This document shows, one piece after another, positions 8,931 through 16,981 of a DNA stretch of 64,000 bases; the first letter of the stretch is position 1, and the number at the start of each line of letters is the position of its first letter. Below the pieces are notes generated by a model, which saw nothing but the letters and a program-made list of their open reading frames with translations, did no database searches and was not told where the DNA came from. Both the position numbers and the translations under genes were made by a program. The stretch lies in NCBI RefSeq assembly GCF_014192105.1, contig NZ_JACHXK010000019.1, positions 96,457 through 160,456 of the forward strand. Reading direction: 5' to 3'. The DNA is from Paenibacillus phyllosphaerae (GTDB taxonomy: Bacteria > Bacillota > Bacilli > Paenibacillales > Paenibacillaceae).

Positions 8931-9962
8931 ATGGCTCAACTTACGTTAAGACCAGATATGAAGACGCACGGCGGTGAGGTTTATGACATTCTGCTGCAGG
9001 ACAAATTCGCCGGCAACTTGATGCTCGTCTACCGGGAAGGCGATCGGGTAGCGGGTTCCGCGCAGTTAGATGCCACCGTGCTCCATGAAGAGGACCAAGA
9101 TGAAGTGCTCGCATTCCTCAAAGACCATCTTCATGCATTCGGCAACGCCGTTAATGCCCAGTATTCCGAAATGATTGTTACATACAGCAGTTATGATCAT
9201 ATTTTCTCCTTCGGCGATGAAGATGAGGCGCAATTGCATACCACTTCTGACAGCATAGATAGCGAATTTGACGAATACGACGAAGACGAAGACGATACGG
9301 CTGACGAAGAATGGGAATACGAACTGCTGAGCGAAGACGACGATATGAACTACGAGCTGGTTGTCGTCGATGAAGAACAGGAATCGGCGGAATACGAAGT
9401 GTATGACAATGCCGGCAGCTGCGTCGCATTTATCAACCTGGCCGTCCAAGAGAACGCCGTTGAGGGTCAAGTTCACTGGTTGCTCGAGCCGGAGGATGAC
9501 GCTATTACGCATATAACGGAGTTGCTCTTACAGGAGTTCGATGAGGATGCGGTAGACGCATTCACGATCTACCACCGTTATGAAGGCCGGGTAATCGAAA
9601 CCGCGGAATTCGTGCAGGATGGTGAGCTCGATGAAGATGAGGATAGCGAGGATGATTGGCAATCGCCTGATCCTTATCAGATCGTGCTGGTTAGAGACGA
9701 CGTCGACGCGCTTACCTATGAGATCTTCTCCCCTTACGATAGCAACCTGCCGATTGCCCATGCGACGGTCGATATCGGACAGCGACGTTTGAGCGGATTT
9801 ATCGATTTCCGCGAGCGGGAATTGATCGACGACGCGGCCGAGATTTCGATCTATCTGATGCGGGAGCTGGATAAGGAAAAAGACTACGACGGCCTAAGCT
9901 TGTCCCTCATGCACCGTAACGAGCTTGTCGATGAGCTTGTGATTCAGAATGAAGTTACGTAA
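8931..9962 (+). CDS. Acidic protein with three internal repeats, hypothetical
   Basis: 343 aa from ATG 8931 (GGAGGAAACAAAG gives ideal spacing; an earlier in-frame start at 8892 lacks a ribosome site). The protein is extremely acidic. I see three repeated alpha/beta units of about 85-95 aa, at about residues 1-85, 137-225 and 248-340. Each opens with a YDILL/YELVV/YQIVL strand, then a 'Y-E-(V/I)-(Y/F)' segment, a V-x-G-x-(V/I) strand and an amphipathic helix rich in acidic residues. Asp/Glu-only linkers separate them. There is no signal peptide. Function unknown; the repeat architecture suggests a binding or scaffold protein. Confidence 0.8.
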   Translation: MAQLTLRPDMKTHGGEVYDILLQDKFAGNLMLVYREGDRVAGSAQLDATVLHEEDQDEVLAFLKDHLHAFGNAVNAQYSEMIVTYSSYDHIFSFGDEDEAQLHTTSDSIDSEFDEYDEDEDDTADEEWEYELLSEDDDMNYELVVVDEEQESAEYEVYDNAGSCVAFINLAVQENAVEGQVHWLLEPEDDAITHITELLLQEFDEDAVDAFTIYHRYEGRVIETAEFVQDGELDEDEDSEDDWQSPDPYQIVLVRDDVDALTYEIFSPYDSNLPIAHATVDIGQRRLSGFIDFRERELIDDAAEISIYLMRELDKEKDYDGLSLSLMHRNELVDELVIQNEVT

Positions 9963-10016
9963 TTAATGACGTTAACTATTTTTAGTTCGTGTCATTTATA
10001 TTTAACGACATTAATA
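9961..10016. repeat. Inverted pair of TTAAYGNCATTAA repeats
   Basis: Arms AATTAATGACGTTAAC (9961-9976) and TATTTAACGACATTAATA (9999-10016) are near-perfect reverse complements, 12 of 13 in the core. They could form a 13-bp stem overlapping the stop codon of the acidic-protein gene, just before the deoD-type terminator. The same sequence family recurs at 23865-24000. Confidence 0.6.
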
Positions 10017-10024
10017 ATAGGCTC

Positions 10025-10061
10025 AAAAAAGGCTCCCGCTCGATAAAAGAGCAGGAGCCTT
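10025..10061 (-). terminator. Intrinsic terminator of the nucleoside operon
   Basis: Stem AAGGCTCC-x-GCTC / GAGC-x-GGAGCCTT (13 bp with one mismatch) and loop GATAAAA, followed on the minus strand by TTTTTT. It ends the six-gene nucleoside operon 27 nt after the phosphorylase stop. Confidence 0.9.
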
Positions 10062-10087
10062 TCCTGTACTTCTTCCCAACTAAACGA

Positions 10088-10825
10088 TTAGCCGCGTTCC
10101 CCAGCAAGTACGACCATCGCATTCAATGCAGCGCGGATCTCGGCTTCCACCGCTTCGGCCACGATATTGTTATGCGGATCGTACGCCTCGTCAACCTCCG
10201 TCGAATCGCCGTCGAGCGCAACGATCGCACCTGCGCGAATCCCCCGCAGCGACGCGATGACGTAAAGTGCCGCGATCTCCATCTCTACGGCAATGACGCC
10301 TGCGCGTTTGTACGTTTCATGCGGCAATTCCACCACGCCGCTGAAGAAAGCGTCGACCGTCAGCGTAATGCCTTTGCCGACCGAGGACGGCGCGCCAGCT
10401 TCCAATGCTGCCTTGTATAACGCAGCAGTAACCTCGCTATCGGCAACAGCCGGGAATGAAGAAGGAACAAGCTGCTTCGTCAACCCTTCCTCGCGAACTG
10501 CGGCCGTGCTGACGATGAGGCTGCCCGCCCGGTAACCGCCGGACAACGCGCCTGCGGTACCGACGCGGATGATTGTCGTGACGCCGGCTTTAATCAGCTC
10601 CTCGAAGCAGACGGCTGCGCCCGGGCAACCTACTCCATGGCTGACGACCGCTAGTTTCATGCCTTGATAGACACCGATGAACGTCCGATATTCTCTAGCA
10701 AAAGCCAACTCTCTGGCTTCTTCTAATTTGCCTGCAATGACTTCTGCCCGGAATGGATCGCCGCAGACGATCGCAAGCGGCGGCAGATCAGCAGGTTCAA
10801 CGCGCAGAATTGGTAACAGTGCCAT
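10088..10825 (-). CDS. Purine/uridine nucleoside phosphorylase (PNP_UDP_1 family)
   Basis: 245 aa. Phosphorolyses nucleosides to base plus ribose-1-phosphate in the cytoplasm. Visible features are IVCGDPFRAEVIAG (phosphate-binding GDP motif near residue 20), VVSHGVGCPGAAVCFEELIKAG (phosphate loop), IRVGTAGAL, and AVEMEIAALYVIASLRG, the ribose-binding MEx motif. It belongs to the hexameric NP-I (DeoD/Udp) class. The start is ATG 10825 with AAAGGAG upstream; the longer in-frame extension overlaps the preceding gene and is not family-like. It is the last gene of the Bmp-type nucleoside ABC operon, which fits uptake followed by phosphorolysis. Confidence 0.9.
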   Translation of the reverse strand: MALLPILRVEPADLPPLAIVCGDPFRAEVIAGKLEEARELAFAREYRTFIGVYQGMKLAVVSHGVGCPGAAVCFEELIKAGVTTIIRVGTAGALSGGYRAGSLIVSTAAVREEGLTKQLVPSSFPAVADSEVTAALYKAALEAGAPSSVGKGITLTVDAFFSGVVELPHETYKRAGVIAVEMEIAALYVIASLRGIRAGAIVALDGDSTEVDEAYDPHNNIVAEAVEAEIRAALNAMVVLAGERG

Positions 10826-10826
10826 A

Positions 10827-11498
10827 TTAGTCGAACTCCTTTCTGACCCACTCGTCTTCCGGAATCGGCAAGTCCTCACCGGAGAAGCGCTGTTCTTCGA
10901 AAGGATCCGCGTAATTGTGGAATCCATTGCGTTCCCAGAAGCCCGGGCGATCTTCGCGCATGAACTCGATTCCGCGCAGCCACTTGGCGCTCTTCCAGAA
11001 GTACAGATGCGGAACGAGGAGCCGCAGCGGGAAGCCATGCTTATCTGTCAGCGGCTTATCGTCGTAACGGAATGCGAGCAATACGTCATCGTGCATGAGG
11101 TCTTCGAGCGGTACATTCGTCTCATAGTCGTTGTCCGCATGCAACATGACATACTTAGCGTCAGGCTTCACTTTGAGGAGGTTATAGAAGTCGCGGAAGC
11201 GAATGCCCTCCCACTTCGTATCGAACTTCGACCAACGAGTTACGCAATGAATATCGCAACTAATCGTTGTCATCGGCATTGCTTGCAGCTCGTCCATCGA
11301 GAAAGTGCGTGTCTCTTCGACCTCGCCGAATACGCGCAGTTCCCATTGGGAGAGATCATAGACCGGAACTTCCCCTTCATGCAGAATCGGGAAACGATCG
11401 GTCAGCATCTGCCCGGGAGGCAGCCTATGTTTCAGGTCGTCGGCGATCGCGATTTGCGGCGTCTTGGATTTCTTTAATCGATCTGCTTTATTATGCAT
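10827..11498 (-). CDS. Sulfite-oxidase-like molybdopterin-dependent protein
   Basis: 223 aa, SUOX/YuiH-type fold (oxidoreductase molybdopterin-binding domain). It has DLSQWELRVFGEVEETRTFSM, then SCDIHCVTRWSK, where a Cys would be the molybdenum ligand, and VPHLYFWKSAKWLRGIEFM with the HGFPLRLLVP segment that binds the pterin phosphate. There is no signal peptide or membrane segment, so a cytoplasmic Mo-cofactor enzyme is likely. Its stop codon abuts the start of the nucleoside phosphorylase gene (10825), so the two are co-translated. Its substrate is unknown; finding it inside a nucleoside transport/phosphorolysis operon is unusual. Confidence 0.85.
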   Translation of the reverse strand: MHNKADRLKKSKTPQIAIADDLKHRLPPGQMLTDRFPILHEGEVPVYDLSQWELRVFGEVEETRTFSMDELQAMPMTTISCDIHCVTRWSKFDTKWEGIRFRDFYNLLKVKPDAKYVMLHADNDYETNVPLEDLMHDDVLLAFRYDDKPLTDKHGFPLRLLVPHLYFWKSAKWLRGIEFMREDRPGFWERNGFHNYADPFEEQRFSGEDLPIPEDEWVRKEFD

Positions 11499-11518
11499 GC
11501 TTTACAGATCCCCTTTCC

Positions 11519-12436
11519 TTACTTGCTGTCCATCCGGCCGGATTGGCGCAGATAGGATTTATCTTTGAAGAAGAGCATGACGACAATCGTAATGACGTAA
11601 GGCAGCATCATCGTAAAATGCGTCGGCAGCGAGAACCCCTGCAAGCGGATGCTGATCGCGTCCATAAAGCCGAACAAGAGGCTCGATGCCGTAACGCCAA
11701 GCGGGCTGCTCTGGCCGAGCATCGTAGCGACGAGCGCGATGAAGCCGCGGCCGGCCGTCATATTCTCTGCGAACAGCGTGACTTGGCCGAGCGACAGCTG
11801 CGCGCCGGCCAATGCGCACAATATGCCGCTTGCAAGGACGGCTCCGTATTGGTAACGGCGCACGCGGATGCCCAAGCTTTTGGCCGCCGTAATGTTCTCG
11901 CCTACCGCCATGAGACGGAAGCCCATGACCGTACGGAACATGAGGTATTGCAGACCCGCAGCCAAGACGAAAGCGAGATAGACAAGCGGCGTATGGCCGG
12001 ACAGCACGTCGCCGACGACCGGGATGTCCTTGATGAGCGGAATGTCCCATTTGGGCAGACCTTTCATCGTTTGATCGTAGTATTGCCCTTTTACACCGAA
12101 GATCGCGAACAGGCTGAACGCGGTTAGTCCGGTCGCCAGGAAGTTCATGGCCGTACCGACGACGATCGCATTGGCCTGCAGCTGGATGGACAAATAGCCG
12201 AACAACAGCGCGAGCACCCCGACGCATACACACGCGAATAGAATAGCGAGCAGTACATTCCCGAACAAATAATTGCCTAATATCGCGGTGAAGGCGCCTG
12301 TCAGCATCATCCCTTCAAGCGCGACATTGAAGATGCCGACCCGGGCGCAGAGCGCGCCGCCGAGCGCGGCGAGCAAGAGCGGTGCAACGGTGCGCAAGGT
12401 GGAGCTAAGAAGTGACCAATCAAGCAGAGTGTCCAT
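11519..12436 (-). CDS. Nucleoside ABC transporter permease (second)
   Basis: 305 aa, BPD_transp_2-type integral membrane permease with about nine hydrophobic segments and the family motif LLAALGGALCARVGIFNVALEGMML near the N terminus. It also has GFRLMAVGEN and ALAGAQLSLG. It forms the membrane channel with the 356-aa permease encoded just upstream, which it overlaps by 17 nt. This is the arrangement of NupP/NupQ (YufP/YufQ) nucleoside (guanosine) importers of Bacillus. The ATG follows CGAGGGCTGCAG. Confidence 0.9.
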   Translation of the reverse strand: MDTLLDWSLLSSTLRTVAPLLLAALGGALCARVGIFNVALEGMMLTGAFTAILGNYLFGNVLLAILFACVCVGVLALLFGYLSIQLQANAIVVGTAMNFLATGLTAFSLFAIFGVKGQYYDQTMKGLPKWDIPLIKDIPVVGDVLSGHTPLVYLAFVLAAGLQYLMFRTVMGFRLMAVGENITAAKSLGIRVRRYQYGAVLASGILCALAGAQLSLGQVTLFAENMTAGRGFIALVATMLGQSSPLGVTASSLLFGFMDAISIRLQGFSLPTHFTMMLPYVITIVVMLFFKDKSYLRQSGRMDSK

Positions 12437-13490
12437 CTGCAGCCCTCGCTTTCTTGCGTTTGATGAAGGAGAACGTGATCCGGGCGGAAACGAACAGAAT
12501 CAAGCTCGATTGAATAACGCTCGAGATTTCCAGCGGCACTTCGGTATTCCGCTCGACGCCCATCCCGCCGGTCTGCAGGGCAGCCAGCAGAATGGCCGCG
12601 GCGACTGAGCCGATCGGATTCGAGCCGGCGAGCAGGGTCGCCATGATGCCTGACCAAGCGTAACCCGGCGTGGACAACATATTATCGATGTATCGATACT
12701 GGGTACCGAGCACCTCGAACGTACCGGCCAAACCTGCGAGCGCGCCGCTCATCATCATGCTCATCAGCATGAGTCGGCCGCGGTTGACCCCGCCGTAAGC
12801 AGCGAACAGCGGGTTGCTGCCGAGCATCCGGATTTCATAGCCTTTCGTCGTATAACGCAGGAACAATGCCAGTAGTACGGCTATGACGATCGCGACGATG
12901 AAACCGGCATGCAGCGTCATGCCGTCGAACAGTTTGGGCATCCAGACGCTCTTATCGAGCATTGCCGTCTGCGCGCCGCCCGAGCCGCCTTTCTCCTTCA
13001 GCGGGAACGCGACCAGATAGCCAGCGAACAAAGACGCGATGTAATTGAGCAGCAGCGTCGTAATCAGCAGGTTCATCCGGAACTTCGTATCCAGCCAACC
13101 GGCCAATGTCGACCACAGACCGCCAGCGAGCATGCCGGCTACGATGGCAGCCAGCATTTTGACCACGCCGGGACCTGGGACATACAACGCAGCCAGCGCC
13201 GCGGCAAGCGCGCCGAAGATCATCTGCCCTTCCGCGCCAAGGTTGAAGAAACCTGCACGGAAAGCGAGCGATACGCCAAGCGCGGCGAAAATGATCGGAA
13301 CTGCCCGCGTCAATGTGCTTGTCGTGAAATAGAAGCTGCCGAATGCGCCTTTCCACATCTCCTGATAGGTCGTAAGCACTGAGCCTCCAACCGTCCAGAT
13401 GGCGATCGCGCCAACCAGGAGGCCTAGCAGGATCGCCGCTAACGGCATCAGCAGGGCTTGCGCATAGGTGGACCAATTCAGCCGTCTCAA
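12420..13490 (-). CDS. Nucleoside ABC transporter permease (first)
   Basis: 356 aa, BPD_transp_2 permease with about ten membrane segments. The conserved FAALGVSLAFRAGFFNLGAEGQMIFGAL loop is at about 75-100, and IRMLGSNPLFAAYGGVNRGR is the cytoplasmic coupling region. The start is TTG at 13488-13490, overlapping the TGA of the ATPase gene (TTGA) and preceded by AGGAGGAG, so translation is coupled. It pairs with the downstream 305-aa permease. Confidence 0.9.
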   Translation of the reverse strand: MRRLNWSTYAQALLMPLAAILLGLLVGAIAIWTVGGSVLTTYQEMWKGAFGSFYFTTSTLTRAVPIIFAALGVSLAFRAGFFNLGAEGQMIFGALAAALAALYVPGPGVVKMLAAIVAGMLAGGLWSTLAGWLDTKFRMNLLITTLLLNYIASLFAGYLVAFPLKEKGGSGGAQTAMLDKSVWMPKLFDGMTLHAGFIVAIVIAVLLALFLRYTTKGYEIRMLGSNPLFAAYGGVNRGRLMLMSMMMSGALAGLAGTFEVLGTQYRYIDNMLSTPGYAWSGIMATLLAGSNPIGSVAAAILLAALQTGGMGVERNTEVPLEISSVIQSSLILFVSARITFSFIKRKKARAADGHSA

Positions 13491-14986
13491 CGTTGTTCTC
13501 CTCCTGCCATAAGAATACTGATCTGCTCCTCCGTCGCTTCTTCGGCAGTGAGCTCGCCGGCGATTCGACCTTCGAATAAGACGAGAATACGATCGGATAA
13601 TTTCAGAATTTCAGTAAGTTCCGAAGATACGAGCAGGATCGCTCCTTGCTCTTCCCTTCGTTTCAAGAGCGCTTCGTGAATCGTCTCCATCGCGCCGATA
13701 TCAACGCCGCGCGTCGGCTCAGCCGCAATGACGAACGGCGTACCGTGCGCCATCTCGCGGGCAACGATCAACTTCTGCATATTGCCCCCGGATAGATGGC
13801 CCGCCTTTGTATCGAGCGATCCGGTCTTAATGTTGAAAGAGCGGACCCAATCCGCCATCGTCTGGCGGATCTGCGATTTACGAAGGATTCCGCCCTTGCT
13901 GAACGAACGCAGATGACCCATAAGGCCGTTATCGGTCACGCTCTCTTCTTTGGCCGAACCCCACATATAGCGATCTTCCGGAATATGGGCAAGGCCGGCT
14001 TCGCGAAATTGGAACGGGGATCGTCCGGTTACATCTTGACCCGACAACGCAACTTTGCCAACATCGATCCGGCGCAGACCGGTAACCGCTTGAAGCAGCT
14101 CGGACTGGCCATTGCCGGATACGCCGGCGACGCCGACGATTTCACCGGCCCGCACCTGGAAGCTAACCTGATCGAGCAGCGGCTTCGCGCCTTTGCCGCC
14201 CCGGACTGTCACTTGCTGCACATCAAGGATAGGCTGGCCGGGTACCATATGCTTCTTCTCCAATTTCACCAGCTCGCGTCCGACCATTAATGAAGAGAGT
14301 TGCAATGCATCGGTATCTTTCGCACGCACCGTCCCTGTCACTCGGCCATCCCGCAGTACCGTAATGCGTTCCGAGGAATCCAGCACCTCATGCAGCTTAT
14401 GGCTGATGAGAATGAAGCTGATCCCTTGCTCGGACAGCCGCTTGATCGCCTTGAGCAGCCATTCCACCTCGAGCGGCGTTAACGCTCCGGTAGGCTCGTC
14501 CATAATGACGATCTTGGCGCCTTGATTCAGCACCTTCAGTATCTCGATCCGCTGTTGAACGCCGACCGGACATTCTGCGACTTTGGCCCATGGGTCTACA
14601 GGCATGCCGTATTTCTCCGACAAAGCCTTCACCTGTTCGGCTGCCGCTTTACGATCGAATGTCACGCCGGCCTTCGGCTCGCGGCCGATGACGATGTTCT
14701 CCGCGACGGTGAACGAAGGGAACAGCATAAAGTGCTGGTGGACCATGCCGATTCCCGCTGCAATCGCGTCGGAAGGCGACGAGAACGACTGCTCCGTCCC
14801 ATTCATGTAGATCCGTCCTTCCGACGGCTGCTCTTCTCCGTACAAAATACGCATCAAAGTCGATTTGCCGGCACCGTTCTCGCCGACAAGCGCATGAACC
14901 TCTCCTGCTTCCAGCGAGAAATCGACGCCTGAATTGGCAGTCAGACTGCCATATCGCTTCGTGATGCCTTTCATCTGCAGCAGCAT
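13487..14986 (-). CDS. Nucleoside ABC transporter, duplicated ATP-binding subunit
   Basis: 499 aa with two ABC cassettes, as in sugar/nucleoside importers of the NupO/RbsA/MglA type. Cassette 1 has Walker A GENGAGKSTLM, the variant signature CPVGVQQRIEI (degenerate SGGQ) and Walker B IVIMDEPTGAL. Cassette 2 has VSGNGQSELLQA as a degenerate Walker A, signature LSGGNMQKL, and FVIAAEPTRGVD. An asymmetric second site is normal for this group. The chosen start is ATG 14986 with AAAGGAG at 9 nt; a longer frame reaching 15034 has no ribosome site. Confidence 0.93.
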   Translation of the reverse strand: MLLQMKGITKRYGSLTANSGVDFSLEAGEVHALVGENGAGKSTLMRILYGEEQPSEGRIYMNGTEQSFSSPSDAIAAGIGMVHQHFMLFPSFTVAENIVIGREPKAGVTFDRKAAAEQVKALSEKYGMPVDPWAKVAECPVGVQQRIEILKVLNQGAKIVIMDEPTGALTPLEVEWLLKAIKRLSEQGISFILISHKLHEVLDSSERITVLRDGRVTGTVRAKDTDALQLSSLMVGRELVKLEKKHMVPGQPILDVQQVTVRGGKGAKPLLDQVSFQVRAGEIVGVAGVSGNGQSELLQAVTGLRRIDVGKVALSGQDVTGRSPFQFREAGLAHIPEDRYMWGSAKEESVTDNGLMGHLRSFSKGGILRKSQIRQTMADWVRSFNIKTGSLDTKAGHLSGGNMQKLIVAREMAHGTPFVIAAEPTRGVDIGAMETIHEALLKRREEQGAILLVSSELTEILKLSDRILVLFEGRIAGELTAEEATEEQISILMAGGEQR

Positions 14987-15064
14987 GCTAGATTTCTCCT
15001 TTCCTTTTGCATCAATCGACAATCTATTCCTCATCCTATCACAAAAAGGGCTTAAGACAAGAGA

Positions 15065-15090
15065 AACCGGCTGCTGGTGGGCAACCGGTT
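15065..15090 (-). promoter_or_regulatory. Intra-operon hairpin between binding protein and ATPase genes
   Basis: A 10-bp stem (AACCGGTTGC / GCAGCCGGTT, one wobble, loop CCACCA) 26 nt after the lipoprotein stop and about 78 nt before the ATPase start. There is no good T run, so it is more likely a 3'-stabilising or partial-attenuation hairpin that raises binding-protein mRNA over the rest. That is common in ABC operons but is an inference here. Confidence 0.5.
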
Positions 15091-15115
15091 CGAATCGCTA
15101 TTGCAAGTGTGCGCA

Positions 15116-16195
15116 TTATTGTGCCAGTGGGTTGGTTACAACAATGGCGCCAGAAACGATATCATCACGAATTTTTTTCAGCTTGTCCACATTCTCTTGA
15201 CCGATGAATGCGCTAAGCGGCGATGTCGACTCTGCAGTAACGAAGGTAACGCCAACGCCATTTTCTTTCAGACCATAGCTGATCGAGCCGTAAGTAAAGT
15301 TTCCTGCTGCGAAATCTTTGGCGGTTTCATACGTTACGGTATCTGTTTCTTTCAGCTGGGACAGGACAACGTGCTCAGGATCTTCGCCTGTGCGGTCCGT
15401 ATCTTGACCTGCTGTGTAGAATCCTTTTTCCTTCGCGGCTTCGAATACGCCGGAATCGCCGACTGCAGCCATGCCTGCGATGAAGTCCGCGCCTTTTTGG
15501 TTCTGAAGCAACGCAAGTTCTTTTGCTTTGGCAGGGTCCGTGAAGCTGCCGACATAGTTGATCAGGAACGTCGCGTCAGGCTTAACGGATTTCAGGCCTT
15601 GGTCGAAGCCCGATGTATACTTGCTGAGCAGCGGAGCGTCCATCGCTACAATCGCGCCGACTGTGCCGGTCTTCGTGGAAAGACCTGCTGCCGCGCCAAG
15701 CAGGTAAGCCGCTTCGTACTCACGGAATTCGATGCTGCGGATATTCGGAGCGTCAACAACCGTATCGATAATCGCGAAAGCTTGGTCCGGATTCTCTGCG
15801 GCTACTTTCGTCAGCGCATCCGCTGCCGTGTAAGCTGCAGTAATGATCAAGTCATATTTCTCCGCAACTGCCGCACGCAGGTTCTGCTCGACTTGCGTAG
15901 GGTCTGCGGATTCGATTACCTTCGTTTCGAGGTTGAATTCGCCGGCTGCCTTATCCAGACCTTCGACCATCTGGGTGAAGAATTGGTTCACCCCGATTTT
16001 CTCAGGTGTCACGAGCGCGACGCGTTTCTTCGCCTCCGTGTCGGAGTTGCCTGCTGCTGCCTCATTGTTCGCTGCTGCGTTTCCTGTCGTGTTGCCTGCT
16101 GCATTGTTCCCGCCATTGTTGTTGCCGCCGCCGCATGCGCTTAGCACCGTTGCAACGAGCAGCAGAACGGCTGTAAGTACGGTCCACTTTTTCAT
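15116..16195 (-). CDS. BmpA/Med-type nucleoside-binding lipoprotein
   Basis: 359 aa. A lipoprotein signal peptide (KKW... then hydrophobic core, lipobox LSAC with Cys21) is followed by an Asn/Gly/Ala-rich linker to about residue 55. The PBP1-fold body is of the BMP family (PnrA/NupN): VALVTPEKIGVNQFF, DLIITAAYTAADAL, VGAIVAMDAPLLSKYTSGFDQG and GADFIAGMAAVGDSGVFEAAKEKG. It captures nucleosides outside the membrane for the downstream ABC subunits. It is the first gene of the operon, with the promoter at 16245-16273. Confidence 0.93.
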   Translation of the reverse strand: MKKWTVLTAVLLLVATVLSACGGGNNNGGNNAAGNTTGNAAANNEAAAGNSDTEAKKRVALVTPEKIGVNQFFTQMVEGLDKAAGEFNLETKVIESADPTQVEQNLRAAVAEKYDLIITAAYTAADALTKVAAENPDQAFAIIDTVVDAPNIRSIEFREYEAAYLLGAAAGLSTKTGTVGAIVAMDAPLLSKYTSGFDQGLKSVKPDATFLINYVGSFTDPAKAKELALLQNQKGADFIAGMAAVGDSGVFEAAKEKGFYTAGQDTDRTGEDPEHVVLSQLKETDTVTYETAKDFAAGNFTYGSISYGLKENGVGVTFVTAESTSPLSAFIGQENVDKLKKIRDDIVSGAIVVTNPLAQ

Positions 16196-16244
16196 AGTTA
16201 CTTGTTTCTCTCCCTTCCTCTAGTAAAAACGCTTATATCCTTAC

Positions 16245-16273
16245 AATCTAGTCGGAAATACGATTAATGTCAA
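16245..16273 (-). promoter_or_regulatory. SigA-type promoter of the nucleoside operon
   Basis: Minus strand: TTGACA (16273-16268), 17-nt spacer, TAGATT (16250-16245). The -35 is consensus and the -10 matches 4 of 6. It lies 50 nt upstream of the lipoprotein start. The rest of the gap between 16196 and 16446 holds nothing else I can support, and I found no purine riboswitch in this leader. Confidence 0.65.
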
Positions 16274-16446
16274 TGAAAAATTAGTGCGAATGCGAATATT
16301 CTGTCGAATTTATGTTGAAATTGTCGGATTTAGAGGTTATTCATCCCTTTCTTTTCCTATTATGTGCAGCGATAGCCTGAATTACGCATATTTCGCGTTA
16401 CTAAAGGAGCACATGGCTATCCGCCAAATTAACGATAACTAGCAGC

Positions 16447-16475
16447 AAAAAACGCCGAAGGCTCCCCTCGGCGTT
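16447..16475 (-). terminator. Intrinsic terminator
   Basis: Minus-strand 8-bp stem AACGCCGA / TCGGCGTT (complementary arms 16468-16475 and 16451-16458) followed by TTTT, 35 nt downstream of the stop at 16510. Confidence 0.8.
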
Positions 16476-16509
16476 CTCGCTTTACCTTCCGTCCTGCCTT
16501 ATGTATCGC

Positions 16510-16797
16510 TTAGCTGTTATACAGCGAACTCATGCAATCGACGAACATTTTATTATATTGCGTTCTGGTCAGATCGTGATTGCTCGTAATGTCCCGGCCA
16601 AGAAACTCGTACCACTCGATGACGGTCTGATCCTTCTTGTACACGAACTTGCCGTTCGTCATGCTGAACGTCTCGTTGTCGATGTTCGGGACGTTCGCAT
16701 AGTCCAGCGGAATCCCTTGCTCGTCTGCCGCCATTTGCGCCAGCAGAATCAGCATTTTGAACGGGTCGTTGTACATTTCGAATTGTTCTTCGCTCAT
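16510..16797 (-). CDS. Hypothetical protein, 95 aa
   Basis: Not recognised. Soluble and acidic, with many Met/Asp/Asn/Tyr residues and no membrane segment or signal. It starts ATG AGC GAA with GAGAAGGAG 9 nt upstream. Its ribosome site overlaps the stop codon of a possible 50-aa frame just upstream. Together with the 162-aa protein gene upstream (16982-17470) it probably forms a small operon ending at the 16447-16475 terminator. Confidence 0.65.
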   Translation of the reverse strand: MSEEQFEMYNDPFKMLILLAQMAADEQGIPLDYANVPNIDNETFSMTNGKFVYKKDQTVIEWYEFLGRDITSNHDLTRTQYNKMFVDCMSSLYNS

Positions 16798-16803
16798 TCG
16801 TAA

Positions 16804-16956
16804 TCACTCCTTCTCACACTCTCGAATGAAACGCGCCTCGCCTTTACGACGACGCAGCCGTTTCACCTTGTGCACCCATCTTATCGTACCCGATTGTGCC
16901 TTGAGAATATGACCGCACCATATGGTGATAATTTCGAAGAAAGTAATTAGAATCAC
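16804..16956 (-). CDS. Possible small membrane protein (weak)
   Basis: An open frame of 50 aa from GTG 16956, or 72 aa from ATG 17022 (the longer version overlaps the preceding gene by 41 nt). It encodes one hydrophobic stretch (ILITFFEIITIWCGHI) followed by a Lys/Arg-rich tail, and its TGA overlaps the Shine-Dalgarno of the 95-aa gene. The topology is plausible, but the start has no good ribosome site, so it may be fortuitous. Confidence 0.3.
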   Translation of the reverse strand: MILITFFEIITIWCGHILKAQSGTIRWVHKVKRLRRRKGEARFIRECEKE

Positions 16957-16981
16957 GATAGAACCGACCGCTTGAACGCTA

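Noticed and set aside
15077..16144. 355-codon plus-strand frame opposite the BmpA gene
   Set aside because: Arg/Cys-rich antisense shadow of a clear BMP lipoprotein gene, with no ribosome site.
16413..16442. Nine-codon frame with a strong AAAGGAG just before the 16447-16475 hairpin, looking like a leader peptide
   Set aside because: No plus-strand gene follows to be regulated; the next gene is on the opposite strand, so it is probably chance.
16196..16446. Purine riboswitch expected in the leader of the nucleoside operon
   Set aside because: I looked for the purine core (TATAA ... CTCTAC ... GACTA) and did not find it. Only a promoter and a terminator are visible.
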